Source: Acidobacteria bacterium UBA7540 (lineage in GTDB: Bacteria > Acidobacteriota > Terriglobia > UBA7540). From it: a stretch of DNA of 34,190 nt. This document shows positions 6,897 to 15,410 of this stretch, piece by piece (position 1 is the first letter of the stretch; each line of letters starts with the position of its first letter). The translations under genes were made by a program, and so were the position numbers. The notes beneath the pieces are model-generated. The model searched no databases, was not told where the DNA came from, and saw nothing but the letters and a program-made list of their open reading frames with translations. The stretch is from positions 1-34,190 of the forward strand of contig DLMI01000074.1 in NCBI GenBank assembly GCA_002478145.1, read 5' to 3'.

Positions 6897-7305
6897 CACC
6901 AACATTCTTGTCTATCGGTTCGACTGGCGATATTCAGTGAAAGGGAGAATAGCGACCGAACTGCTGCGCCAAGGATTGGTGGAACGCAGTGTTCGGATCC
7001 CCCACCAAGCCATCGTCGAATTCGTCGCGGCTGTGACACGCCCGCGCATCAATGGCGAGGCCCTCCTCTCCCAAGCCGAGGCCCACCGGGAAGCCGAAGA
7101 GCTACTCAGTCAATTTGTGGTCCTTTACCCAACTGGAGATGTTCTTCGAACCGCTCTGCGGGGCGCGGTAGCTTACCAGCTCTCCTGGTTCGATGCGCAC
7201 TTGTGGGCCTACGCCGAATTCTACGGTCTTCCGGAATTGATATCGGAGGACTTCGAACACGATCGGATGTACGGCACAGTGCGCGCCATCAACCCGTTTC
7301 ATTAA
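6880..7305 (+). CDS. PIN-domain ribonuclease toxin (VapC-like)
   Basis: A 141-residue PIN-domain endoribonuclease of the VapC kind. All the acidic metal-binding positions expected of an active enzyme are present: D6 (LIDTNILVY), E47 (QAIVEF), D105 (SWFDAHLWA) and D124 (SEDF). It starts with GTG inside the end of the antitoxin gene, so translation is probably coupled. RNA target unknown. There is no sign of decay. Confidence 0.88.
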   Translation: MAALIDTNILVYRFDWRYSVKGRIATELLRQGLVERSVRIPHQAIVEFVAAVTRPRINGEALLSQAEAHREAEELLSQFVVLYPTGDVLRTALRGAVAYQLSWFDAHLWAYAEFYGLPELISEDFEHDRMYGTVRAINPFH

Positions 7306-7732
7306 GGGAAGACTAAACCGGTTGCGGCAAGACTCATCGTTTGCCCATTAGGTCGAGACGCCTATGGCGCGGGAACTCAGCCCCAGCCTGTGCCCTAAAG
7401 TCGCCAATCTGGAAGCTCGGACCGCTTTGACCCTTGTTTTCCCCCACGGGGTTTAATCTGGCTGATTGCCTCGGCTGGTATTGTGCAGGTTCAGTCTGAC
7501 GAGAGTGAGGATTGCCTTTGACGCGCGGCGTACAGGACACCTCGAAAGCCCTTAGTAAGAGGCTCTTCGAAGAGGCCTATTACACTCACAGCAAAAGACT
7601 TACGGCATTGCCACGAGTTGAACTGATTGCTTGGGGGCGACATCCAACTCACGGCATTTGCTCCTGCTACCGCGCCAATCTTCGCACCATTGGGCGTTTA
7701 TGCCCGCTTCAGAGTGAGGGGAGGTAAGAACT
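7306..7732. other. Intergenic region without a recognised gene
   Basis: 427 nt between the toxin and transketolase. Short open frames on both strands lack ribosome sites and any recognisable motif. The only clear signal is the strong AGGGGAGG just before the transketolase start. Confidence 0.6.
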
Positions 7733-9769
7733 ATGAGCACAAGTTGTGAGCAACGCGGTCCCCGGCTGACCGTGGAAGAGCTGCGCGCCGCCGCCGCCGA
7801 GATGCGCGCCTTCGATATAATCGACATTTTTGCCGCTGGCTCGGGCCACCCCGGTGGCACTCTTTCCGTCATGGACATTGCTGCCGCCCTGTACCTTCGG
7901 GTGCTGAACCATGACCCAAGAAATCCTGCCTGGCCCCACCGCGACCGCGTTTTCTGGTCAACCGGCCATAAGGCGCCAGCGCTTTACGTGGCCTTGGGTA
8001 AAGCCGGGTACTTCCCTCTGGAGGACACGGTCCTGCTGCGCCAACTTGGCTCACGGTTCGAGGGCCATCCTAACTGGCTTGAACTCCCCGGCGTGGAAGT
8101 CTCCAGCGGCTCGCTGGGGCAAGGGCTGGGAGTCGCGGTGGGCAACGCACTGGCGGGAAAGCTGCTGGGCCGCCCCTATCGCGTGTATTGCATCATGGGG
8201 GACGGCGAGCAGCAGGAAGGCAGCATCTGGGAAGCGGCTATGGCTGCCGGCCATTATAAGCTGGATAATCTCTGTGGCATTATTGACAAGAATGATCTGC
8301 AGATCGACGGCTGGGTGCGCGACGTTATGAACGTAGACCCGCTGGCGGAGAAATACCGGGCCTTCAACTGGAACGTGCTAGAGATCGACGGGCACGATAT
8401 CGACAAGATTCTCGAGGCCTTCGAGAGCGCGCGGGCGAAGGACGACCTGCCGACTCTCATCATCGCCCGCACGGTGAAAGGCAAGGGTGTGTCCTTCATG
8501 GAGAACGAGGCGGGATGGCACGGCGTGGCGCCCAACCGCGCGCAGTTTGAAAAGGCCATGGTGGAGCTGGCCTCGCCCTCGCTCCCTGGCGCGCGCGTCG
8601 AGGCGTTGCTTGCCAGGGCCGCTGAATATGGCGCGCAGGTAACGCGCAAAACAAACGACACACTGCCGACCTTCCGCCGCGATTACTGGTGGAATGCAGG
8701 CTCGACCATGAAAGTGGATATGGACGCGACGCGCATGGGATTCGGGCGCGGCCTCGAAAAAGCCGGCGCCGATGAGCGCGTCGTCACGTTGCACGCCGAT
8801 ATTTCGGGCTCCATCCGCATTACGGACTTCGAGGCCAAGCACCCGGAGCGCAAGCACCGCGTCTTCAGCGTCGGGATCGCCGAACAGAATATGATGGAGG
8901 TCGCCGCAGGGCTCGCGAAGGAAGGGTTGATCCCGGTGACCGGCACCTACGGCGTGTTCGCCTCCGGCCGCTGTTGGGACCAAATCCGCACCACCATTTG
9001 CTACTCGAACCTGAACGTGAAAATCGCCGGGGCGCACGGCGGCATCTCCGTAGGCCAGGACGGGGCGACCCATCAGGCGCTGGAAGAGATTGCGCTGATG
9101 AATATCCTGCCCAATATGCACGTGCTGGCCCCGTGCGATTCGCTCGAGACAGAGCGCACCACTCTCTTCAGCCTGCTCGACCTGGTGGGGCCGGCTTACA
9201 TTCGCTTTGCGCGGGAGGCTACGCCTGTCGTCACCACTCCGGCGACCCCCTTCCGGTACGGCGTGGCCAATATCATTCGCTATCGAGGTGAGAAGCCGCG
9301 CTTCCTGGATGCCTTCGAGACCTTCCTCTCCACCCATTACGCGGGCGAAGATGAAGATGTGTCCATCATCGCCTGCGGGCCGATGGTGCCGGAGGCAATG
9401 CGCGCCGCCTGGCTGCTCAAGGAAGAGTTCGGCCTCGAAACGCGAGTGGTGAATATGCACACGGTGAAGCCGCTCGATGTGGGGGCGCTGGTGCAGGCCG
9501 CCGACCATACGCGCCTGATCGTCACTGCCGAAGAGCACCAGGTGGGAGGATTCGGAAACATCGTGGCTGGCGCCATCCTGCGACATCGCAAGAATTACAA
9601 GCACCCTCTGTGGTTCGACATGGTCGGGGTCAATGACCGGTTCGGACTCTCCGGCAAACCCTGGGAACTGGTTCAGGAGTTCGGGCTGAGCGCCGAACAT
9701 ATCGCCGCGCGCGTCTTGCAGCTTCGTGAGCGCTTGCGGGGTTGCGAGGAGCGCGCCTCCGCAGCGTAA
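7733..9769 (+). CDS. tkt: Transketolase
   Basis: A full-length single-chain transketolase (678 residues), a cytosolic thiamine diphosphate enzyme that moves two-carbon ketol units in the pentose phosphate or Calvin-type pathways. The ThDP/Mg motif begins GDGEQQEG at residues 156-163 and ends at N187 (DKNDLQIDG). Active-site histidines are H39 (SGHPGG) and H79 (STGHKAP). The pyrimidine-binding domain has FSVGIAEQNMMEVAAG with the catalytic glutamate, and the C-terminal domain is complete. A strong ribosome site (AGGGGAGG) sets the ATG at 7733. Both halves are fused, unlike the split enzyme of some bacteria. It stands alone with no pathway neighbours. Confidence 0.95.
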   Translation: MSTSCEQRGPRLTVEELRAAAAEMRAFDIIDIFAAGSGHPGGTLSVMDIAAALYLRVLNHDPRNPAWPHRDRVFWSTGHKAPALYVALGKAGYFPLEDTVLLRQLGSRFEGHPNWLELPGVEVSSGSLGQGLGVAVGNALAGKLLGRPYRVYCIMGDGEQQEGSIWEAAMAAGHYKLDNLCGIIDKNDLQIDGWVRDVMNVDPLAEKYRAFNWNVLEIDGHDIDKILEAFESARAKDDLPTLIIARTVKGKGVSFMENEAGWHGVAPNRAQFEKAMVELASPSLPGARVEALLARAAEYGAQVTRKTNDTLPTFRRDYWWNAGSTMKVDMDATRMGFGRGLEKAGADERVVTLHADISGSIRITDFEAKHPERKHRVFSVGIAEQNMMEVAAGLAKEGLIPVTGTYGVFASGRCWDQIRTTICYSNLNVKIAGAHGGISVGQDGATHQALEEIALMNILPNMHVLAPCDSLETERTTLFSLLDLVGPAYIRFAREATPVVTTPATPFRYGVANIIRYRGEKPRFLDAFETFLSTHYAGEDEDVSIIACGPMVPEAMRAAWLLKEEFGLETRVVNMHTVKPLDVGALVQAADHTRLIVTAEEHQVGGFGNIVAGAILRHRKNYKHPLWFDMVGVNDRFGLSGKPWELVQEFGLSAEHIAARVLQLRERLRGCEERASAA

Positions 9770-9836
9770 ATTCTCGCCGGGTGTTCAGTGCTGCCCCGTC
9801 AAAGTCGGGAGAAAAGCGGCTCTGCCGCCCGCTGTG

Positions 9837-9857
9837 CGGAAAGCCTCTGGCTTTCCG
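9837..9857. terminator. Hairpin between convergent genes
   Basis: CGGAAAGCC, TCT, GGCTTTCCG: a perfect 9-bp stem with a 3-nt loop in the 177-nt space between transketolase and the convergent FG-GAP gene. There is no T tract, so its terminator role is inferred from position only. Confidence 0.35.
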
Positions 9858-9946
9858 GCGCACACCGCCTCGCTTCTTTCCCTTCCCTCGGGAGAGGGCC
9901 GGCCCCAAAAAGACATCGGATTGAGGCGTGCATACTCGAGCCACAG

Positions 9947-11191
9947 TCAGCGCGTGATGGTCAGGTTCTCGAATAGAAACAGGCCGGACTTCCCTCCCAC
10001 GACGATGTCCAAGTCGCCGTCACCGTCGATATCCACCACGGCGATCTGCATGCCACCACCCGTGCGCGTGCTGTAGTCGATGACGTGTCGCCTCCATTGG
10101 AGGTCATTCCCCACTTTGATCGGTTCGTACCAGTAGATTCCCAGGGGTTCGCGGCTGCCCGGATCGTGACCGTTGTGGGCAAAGTACCGCTTGCCCGTTA
10201 CGATATCCATGTGGCCGTCGCCCTTCAGGTCGGCCAGGGTCAGGGCGTGGGCCTGGGACCAGCTATCGTCAATCACATGCTTGATCCAAGTGCGATGGCC
10301 CGCGGCATCTTTCTTCTGCTCGTACCAGAAGATTCCGTAGTCGTGGGCCAGGGAAGTGACAATGTCCGGCAGTCCGTCGCCGTTCACATCCAGCGTGTAA
10401 ATGAACCCCGTGGCCCCCAAATCGAATTCCGGATGGAAGATCCACTGGCCATTGCGAGGGTCGGGAGGCGCTTCAAACCATCCCTTGGGCGTGATGATAT
10501 CGGTTCGCCCATCGCCGTTCACGTCGCCTGCTCCGATGCCGTGGCCGTAACTTTTTGGACTTATGACGTGCGGGATCCAGGCGGAATCGCCCCCTTTGCC
10601 TGACAACTCGTACCAGGTCAAGGGAAAGTTCGGATCACCAAACTGTGGCAAGAGTTGTTGTGGCTTGCCCGTGTTGAGAATATCCACCAGGAAGGCGAAT
10701 TCCACCGGAGCGCGCGACTCGATCACGTGCTTCTTCCAGGGCTGGTTCCGCGCCCCAGGATTTTCCCACCAAGTGAGCGGGTCAGACCAGTAAGAGCAGC
10801 TCACGATGTCCGGGTAGCCGTCCCCGTTTACGTCGATAGCCAGATCGCTCAGGTCTTCCAAGTAGAAATCCGTATAAGGCAGACTGCGAAACTTGTGTTT
10901 GATCCAGCGCGGCCCCTCGCCGGGCGCAGCGGGCGGCGCCTGCTCGAACCAGTTTTCCCCGGAGACTATGTCCAACTTGCCATCCCGGTTCATATCCACA
11001 ATGGCCACGGTCTCGCTCGGGCCCAAGTCAATCGTGTGCTTGCGGAAGGGAATCTCATCCGACCCTTGAGCTTCAGTAGGGGGAATAAACCTAAGAGCCG
11101 ACGCAGCCATCACGAGAAGTGCAAATAAGATGAAAAGCCTGGGCCCGGCCCTTCTGGAAATCCGACACACATTAACGAAATTCGCACTCAT
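9947..11191 (-). CDS. Secreted FG-GAP/VCBS beta-propeller protein with seven repeats
   Basis: A 414-residue exported protein. The N-terminus has a signal or anchor helix (about residues 18-33) ending near EAQG. Seven Ca-binding-type repeats follow at residues 66-74, 120-128, 170-178, 223-231, 268-276, 321-329 and 387-395. Six keep the Dx(D/N/K)xDGxxD pattern (for example DVNGDGYPD); the third (DILNTGKPQ) is degenerate. Each blade also carries an aromatic W/F-Y/F-E segment. Seven repeats fit a seven-bladed propeller. The ATG at 11191 with GGGGG upstream is preferred over a TTG 12 nt earlier. Its position 203 nt behind a sugar epimerase suggests a carbohydrate-related, periplasmic or surface-binding role (inference). 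Confidence 0.88.
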   Translation of the reverse strand: MSANFVNVCRISRRAGPRLFILFALLVMAASALRFIPPTEAQGSDEIPFRKHTIDLGPSETVAIVDMNRDGKLDIVSGENWFEQAPPAAPGEGPRWIKHKFRSLPYTDFYLEDLSDLAIDVNGDGYPDIVSCSYWSDPLTWWENPGARNQPWKKHVIESRAPVEFAFLVDILNTGKPQQLLPQFGDPNFPLTWYELSGKGGDSAWIPHVISPKSYGHGIGAGDVNGDGRTDIITPKGWFEAPPDPRNGQWIFHPEFDLGATGFIYTLDVNGDGLPDIVTSLAHDYGIFWYEQKKDAAGHRTWIKHVIDDSWSQAHALTLADLKGDGHMDIVTGKRYFAHNGHDPGSREPLGIYWYEPIKVGNDLQWRRHVIDYSTRTGGGMQIAVVDIDGDGDLDIVVGGKSGLFLFENLTITR

Positions 11192-11225
11192 AGAAACCCC
11201 CAATTGGTCGCGGGAAAACGAAGTT

Positions 11226-11253
11226 GTCAGTCGTCAGTTGTCAGTAGTCAGTT
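11226..11253. repeat. Heptamer array C
   Basis: Four in-phase 7-mers of the form GTCAGTN: GTCAGTC, GTCAGTT, GTCAGTA, GTCAGTT. It begins 35 nt upstream of the FG-GAP gene start and is the only array of the set that sits at a 5' end. Confidence 0.7.
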
Positions 11254-11370
11254 GTGCTGTCAGCCATCATCGGTAAGATTTCATACGTGTCATTCCCGGG
11301 TGTCCCCGCGCCTGCTGCCTTTGAAGAACCACGGGTCAGGAGGGCAGGGCCTGCACCCCACCCGGTCCCG

Positions 11371-11391
11371 ACACCTGAAACCTGACACCTG
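11371..11391. repeat. Heptamer array D
   Basis: Three in-phase 7-mers: ACACCTG, AAACCTG, ACACCTG. The array lies 3 nt beyond the stop codon (11395-11397) of the leftward sugar epimerase gene. Confidence 0.6.
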
Positions 11392-11394
11392 TCC

Positions 11395-12249
11395 TCACTT
11401 GATCCCCAGCCCCCTGGCCAGGCTTCGAATGAAGCGCAATCCCTGTTGCGCCAACTCATCACCGGAGGGAGCAATGTCGCGCCAGACGGCAGCCGCCGCA
11501 GCGAGGCCGGGCTCCGGCTGCGCGAACGATTCGATGGTCATCCAGCCGTTGTAACGGATAACCTTCAACGCCTTTAGCACCCCTTGCCAATCAATGTGCC
11601 CCGTCCCCGGGATGCCGCGGTCGTTCTCACAGGCATGGACATGCCCCAGCTCACTGCCGACAGACCGCAGCGCTTCTGCCGGATGCCGCTCTTCGATGTT
11701 GGCGTGGAAGGTATCAAAGTGAATCTTGACGTTGGGCTCGCCAATATCGTGAATCAAGCGGGCCGCGTCCTCCAGTGTGTTGAGGAAGTAAGTCTCGAAG
11801 CGGTTGAGTGGCTCCAAGCAGACCATCACGTGGCACTTCTGAGCATGGCGGGCAACCACCTGCAATCCCTCCACGGCCCAATTCCACTCTTCGGGAGTGC
11901 GGCGGCAGCCAGTCATCACGCCCAGGCCGGCAAACATCGGACCGCAGACCAAGCGTGCTCCAAGCTCGGCCGTGCGGTCTACGCACGTCTTCAGAAACTC
12001 CACTCCCCTGGCCCGCACCTCAGGCAGGGGGCTCACCAGATGACACTCGCGGGGTATAACGCTGCACGTCGTGCATTCCAGTTGATTCTTCTCCAGCATC
12101 TTTCGAACCGCAGGTATGTCTCTAGGCTCCTGCGGGGATAAAAACAGCTCAGCCCCATCGAAGCCCCACTCCCGGATTCGGGAGAACAGCGCCGCGCGGC
12201 GTTCGTCCACGCGCGTCGTCCAAATCATCGTATTGACGCCATATTTCAT
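11395..12249 (-). CDS. Sugar isomerase/epimerase, tagatose/psicose 3-epimerase-like
   Basis: A 284-residue TIM-barrel protein of the xylose-isomerase-like AP-endonuclease 2 family. The metal-site residues are E146 (CLEPLNRFETYFLN), D179 (HFDTFHANIEE), H205 (GHVHACEND) and E240 (WMTIESF). Their spacing (33, 26 and 35 residues) matches that of D-tagatose/D-psicose 3-epimerases as I recall it. The enzyme is therefore likely to epimerise or isomerise a ketose or keto-sugar using Mn or Mg, in the cytoplasm (no signal). It starts 19 nt after the Gfo/Idh stop and is almost certainly co-transcribed with it. Substrate not determinable. Confidence 0.88.
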   Translation of the reverse strand: MKYGVNTMIWTTRVDERRAALFSRIREWGFDGAELFLSPQEPRDIPAVRKMLEKNQLECTTCSVIPRECHLVSPLPEVRARGVEFLKTCVDRTAELGARLVCGPMFAGLGVMTGCRRTPEEWNWAVEGLQVVARHAQKCHVMVCLEPLNRFETYFLNTLEDAARLIHDIGEPNVKIHFDTFHANIEERHPAEALRSVGSELGHVHACENDRGIPGTGHIDWQGVLKALKVIRYNGWMTIESFAQPEPGLAAAAAVWRDIAPSGDELAQQGLRFIRSLARGLGIK

Positions 12250-12268
12250 GCGCGACTCTCCTTAGCTT

Positions 12269-13606
12269 TCAAGCGACTTTCCACGGTTTTCGATATTCCT
12301 TGGTGAGCATTTTGTTGGCTTCCGTGTCGCCAACAAACTGTTCCTTGTCTCGATCCCAATGCAACTTCCGTCCTAGCTTGTAAGAGATGTTTCCGACAAT
12401 GCAGGCGCTGGTCGCCCGGTGGGTCGTCTCGATATCCGAGTTTGGCTTCTTGCGTGAGCGAACGCACTCCAGGAAGTTCTCCACATGCGGCTGATGTTGA
12501 GGAGTACCATCGCCCATAGTTACTGCTGTGGGACCAAACGTTTCCCAGCCGTCGTGCACCAGATCCATCGGCCAAATCGTGTAGCCCTCGCGATCCACAA
12601 ACAGCGTTCCTTCCGTGCCGTAGAACTCCATTCCATATTGATGGCCATCGGGGCCGCGTCCGGCGCGATTGTAAAACTTCACAAGTATGCCATTCTCATT
12701 TACGACCGAACCGGGATACTCGTAAGTCGCCTCAATCGTATCGGGAATTTCAAACACGCCGGAAGAAATGAACTGACCTCCGGAAACCACCACCGTCCGC
12801 GGGGCATCGACCCCCAACCCCCAATGAACGATATCGATCAGGTGAGGCGCCCAGTTCGTCAACTCCCCGCCTCCAGTCTCCCAGAAGCCACCCCAACCCA
12901 TATGGCGGTTGCGATTGTAATGGTGATAGGGCGCTGGACCCAGCCAGAGGTCCCAGTCGAGACCCGCCGGCGGGTCGGTGTCGGGGTAAGACGTTTGCAT
13001 CCTCGACTGTACCGAGGTCCCACGCAAAACCCAGGTATCGGCCTCCGTCACCCGGCCGATCCTCCCGCTGCGGAGGAGTTGGGCAACTTTCTGGAAATGC
13101 TCACCCGACCGCTGTTGAGTCCCACACTGAACCACCCGGTTGTTTTTGTTAGCTGCCTCCACCATCCTTCGACCTTCCAGAATAGTGTGCGAAGTCGGCT
13201 TTTCCACGTACACGTCTTTGCCGGCCTCACACGCCATGATCGTGGGAATGGCATGCCAGTGTTCAGGTGTGGCGACAATAACCGCATCAATATCCTTGTG
13301 CTCCAGGAGCTTGCGAAAGTCCTTGTAACTCTTCACCTTCTCCGATGAGAGATTATGACCCACCAGCGTCTCGCTGAGGCGCAGGTCCCACACATCGCAG
13401 AGCGCGACTACGTCAACTTGTTTCGTCTTGATGAAGGAGCCCAGGTCATAACGACCTTGGCTTCCTGAACCGATCAGCCCCACCCCAATGCGATCGTTGG
13501 CTCCCAGCACGTTTCGCACCGCAGGGCCTGCGGAAAGAGCCAGACTGGCCGTTCCTAGTACTGCGGATTTATTAAAATCCCGGCGCGACATTTTCAAACC
13601 TTCCAT
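12269..13606 (-). CDS. Tat-exported Gfo/Idh/MocA family oxidoreductase
   Basis: A 445-residue NAD(P)-dependent sugar oxidoreductase. Residues 1-36 form a twin-arginine signal: SRRDFNKSA (R8-R9) followed by a mild hydrophobic stretch and APX-like region, so it is probably folded and exported to the periplasm with its cofactor. The Rossmann motif GVGLIGSGSQGR (41-52), the catalytic EKP (135-137) and the conserved NWAPHLIDIVHWGLG block are present. The ATG at 13606 has GGGAGGAGGT upstream. It heads a unit with the epimerase and perhaps the FG-GAP protein. Exported members of this family are often linked to oxidation of sugars to keto-sugars; here the substrate is unknown. Confidence 0.92.
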   Translation of the reverse strand: MEGLKMSRRDFNKSAVLGTASLALSAGPAVRNVLGANDRIGVGLIGSGSQGRYDLGSFIKTKQVDVVALCDVWDLRLSETLVGHNLSSEKVKSYKDFRKLLEHKDIDAVIVATPEHWHAIPTIMACEAGKDVYVEKPTSHTILEGRRMVEAANKNNRVVQCGTQQRSGEHFQKVAQLLRSGRIGRVTEADTWVLRGTSVQSRMQTSYPDTDPPAGLDWDLWLGPAPYHHYNRNRHMGWGGFWETGGGELTNWAPHLIDIVHWGLGVDAPRTVVVSGGQFISSGVFEIPDTIEATYEYPGSVVNENGILVKFYNRAGRGPDGHQYGMEFYGTEGTLFVDREGYTIWPMDLVHDGWETFGPTAVTMGDGTPQHQPHVENFLECVRSRKKPNSDIETTHRATSACIVGNISYKLGRKLHWDRDKEQFVGDTEANKMLTKEYRKPWKVA

Positions 13607-13931
13607 CAATACCTCCTCCCGAGCGTGCATCGAGCGTTCGCGTACCGATAATCTCTTGAGTTCTGAGCATTACTGAAAAACCTGAAGCGCAAGGCCCTCC
13701 GAATGGCCCTGCATTATACAACCCCGCGTTGGAAAATAAAGAGGTATGAATGCAGGGGATGCACAACAGGAAAGTAAGTGTTCGAAAGGCCCACAGAGGT
13801 CTTCAGATAGCCCGCCATTCTTATTGGCGGGCGGCAGAACTTAGCCCAGGATTTGTGCCGGTTTAAGCCCTGCCGTCCTATTTCACTGATGGGGCCCAGT
13901 CTTCCAAATCTTGAGTCCTGATTCCTGAATC
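13607..13931. other. Spacer with one hairpin and the end of heptamer array E
   Basis: 325 nt with no gene seen. A 7-bp hairpin (GCCCGCC ... GGCGGGC, 13810-13832) lies about 100 nt beyond the aminotransferase stop. A heptamer array begins at 13907. Confidence 0.6.
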
Positions 13932-13941
13932 CTAAATCCTG
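13907..13941. repeat. Heptamer array E
   Basis: Five in-phase 7-mers: AATCTTG, AGTCCTG, ATTCCTG, AATCCTA, AATCCTG. The stop codon of the leftward aminotransferase gene (complement of 13932-13934) is inside the AATCCTA unit, so the array extends into the coding region. Confidence 0.75.
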
Positions 13942-15125
13942 CTCTTTCTGACCCAACTCTCGATCCGCTCCAAAGCCCTCTGAAGGTTCTCCACGGAATT
14001 AGCGAAGGAGAAGCGCAGAAAACCCTCTCCCCACTCTCCAAATGCGGTCCCGCCCAGGCACGCCACGCCGGCTTCGTTCAGTATGGCGTCTGCCAGGATA
14101 CGGGAATTCCACTTCGTTTCTTTGATATTGGGAAAGACGTAAAAGGCCCCGCGTGGTTGCCGGCAACTGAAGCCCGGGATGCGGTTCAAGCCTTCGACGA
14201 TAACGCTCCGACGCCGCCGGAATTCCTCCCGCATGACGCCTACGGAGCTTTGATCGCCTCGCAATGCCTCGATCCCTGCAATCTGACTGAAGCTGGCGGT
14301 GCAGGAGTTGCAATTGGTCATCAACTGCGCCACATACCGCGCCAGATCCGGCCGCATCACCCCCCAACCCATCCGCCAGCCGGTCATGGCATAGGTCTTG
14401 GAGAACCCGTTCAGAATGATCGTCCAGTCCTTCATGCCTGGAAATTGCGCCAGGCTCGAGTGGTCACCCTCGTAGATCAGTCGATGGTAGATTTCGTCGG
14501 AAAGGACGGGGATTTCGCGCCCCGCAAGTTTGTCCGCAAGAGCTTTCAGGCCTTCACGGCTGATCACGCCGCCGGTCGGATTTTGAGGGCTGTTGAGGAT
14601 GATCAACCGCGTGCGGTCTGTAATCTTGTCGATGATTTCTTCCATATCCACATCGAAGTTCTGTTCCTCACGCAATCCATAAGGAACGGCCTGTGCCCCG
14701 ACGAAGTCGATCATGGATTCATAAATGGGGAAGCCGGGATTGGGGAAAAGAACTTCATCGCCCCGCTGCACCAGCGCCAGAATGACAAAGAACATGATGG
14801 GTTTACCGCCTGGCGTGATGACAACTTCATTCGGGTCAACCGGAATTCCTGCATACGCCGCGGTATACTCGGCCACAGCTTCCCGGAGCTGAGGCAAGCC
14901 GGCAGAAGGCCCGTAATGCGTCCAACCGTCGCGCAGAGCGCGGGCGGCGGCCTCCACGATATTGGCAGGAGTAGAGAAATCAGGCTCTCCAATCTCCAAA
15001 TGAATGATCTCTTTGCCCTGTGCTTCCAGTGCGCGGGCGCGTACCAGGACTTCGAAAGCAGTCTCGGTGCCCAGCCGGGACATACGCTCGGCCAAGCGAA
15101 TCGCTTTTTGCGTGGTAGTACCCAT
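13932..15125 (-). CDS. Class I/II pyridoxal-phosphate aminotransferase
   Basis: A 397-residue fold-type I aminotransferase of the aspartate aminotransferase Ib-like group. The PLP lysine is K243 in NGFSKTYAMTGWRMG. N182 (PQNPTGG), D210 and Y213 (LSDEIYHRLIY) are the other cofactor contacts. It is complete and has the usual length; likely substrates are aspartate, alanine or aromatic amino acids with 2-oxo acids. The start at 15125 has AGGT 4 nt upstream and is followed by an acceptable N-terminus (MGTTTQKAIRLAERMSRL). The final codons and TAG stop come from heptamer array E. It is probably a separate transcript from the sugar genes downstream. Confidence 0.93.
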   Translation of the reverse strand: MGTTTQKAIRLAERMSRLGTETAFEVLVRARALEAQGKEIIHLEIGEPDFSTPANIVEAAARALRDGWTHYGPSAGLPQLREAVAEYTAAYAGIPVDPNEVVITPGGKPIMFFVILALVQRGDEVLFPNPGFPIYESMIDFVGAQAVPYGLREEQNFDVDMEEIIDKITDRTRLIILNSPQNPTGGVISREGLKALADKLAGREIPVLSDEIYHRLIYEGDHSSLAQFPGMKDWTIILNGFSKTYAMTGWRMGWGVMRPDLARYVAQLMTNCNSCTASFSQIAGIEALRGDQSSVGVMREEFRRRRSVIVEGLNRIPGFSCRQPRGAFYVFPNIKETKWNSRILADAILNEAGVACLGGTAFGEWGEGFLRFSFANSVENLQRALERIESWVRKSRI

Positions 15126-15242
15126 AGTGACCTCTTGTCCGCCTCTCAAATTGAGCCCCCCGCGGGCTTTGAGGCATAGCCAGAATAAGCCGAGACCACG
15201 TCAAAGTCCAGCGCAGCGCTGCCCCACGGCGTGGTGGCAATG

Positions 15243-15410
15243 GAAACTGGAAATCGGAAATTAGAAACTAGAAACTGGAAAATAACGCTGCCGGTTGCCA
15301 GTTTCCATTTTCCATTTCCCAGTTTCCAACTTCCAGTTTCCATTTCCAGTTTCTATTTTCCAGTTTCGACTTTCGATTTTCCAGTTTCTAATTTCTGATT
15401 TCTGCTTTTC
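15243..15410. repeat. Inverted pair of heptamer arrays (F)
   Basis: The left array, 15243-15284, has six in-phase units of GAAACTG type. The right array, 15299-15410, has about sixteen units of CAGTTTC type, mostly 7 nt, with one 6-nt and one 8-nt unit. GAAACTG is the reverse complement of CAGTTTC, so the two arrays face each other across 14 nt and could fold into a long imperfect hairpin. The right array ends exactly at the stop codon (15411-15413) of the leftward oxidoreductase gene. Confidence 0.85.

Noticed and set aside
8378..9700. Leftward open frame of 440 codons inside transketolase
   Set aside because: Antisense shadow of a GC-rich gene; rich in Arg/His/Gly with no domain, while transketolase motifs are complete on the other strand.
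12485..13348. Rightward open frame of 287 codons opposite the Gfo/Idh gene
   Set aside because: Antisense shadow; the leftward frame has the Tat signal, Rossmann and EKP motifs.
14157..15179. Rightward open frame of 340 codons opposite the aminotransferase
   Set aside because: Antisense shadow; the PLP motifs are on the leftward strand.
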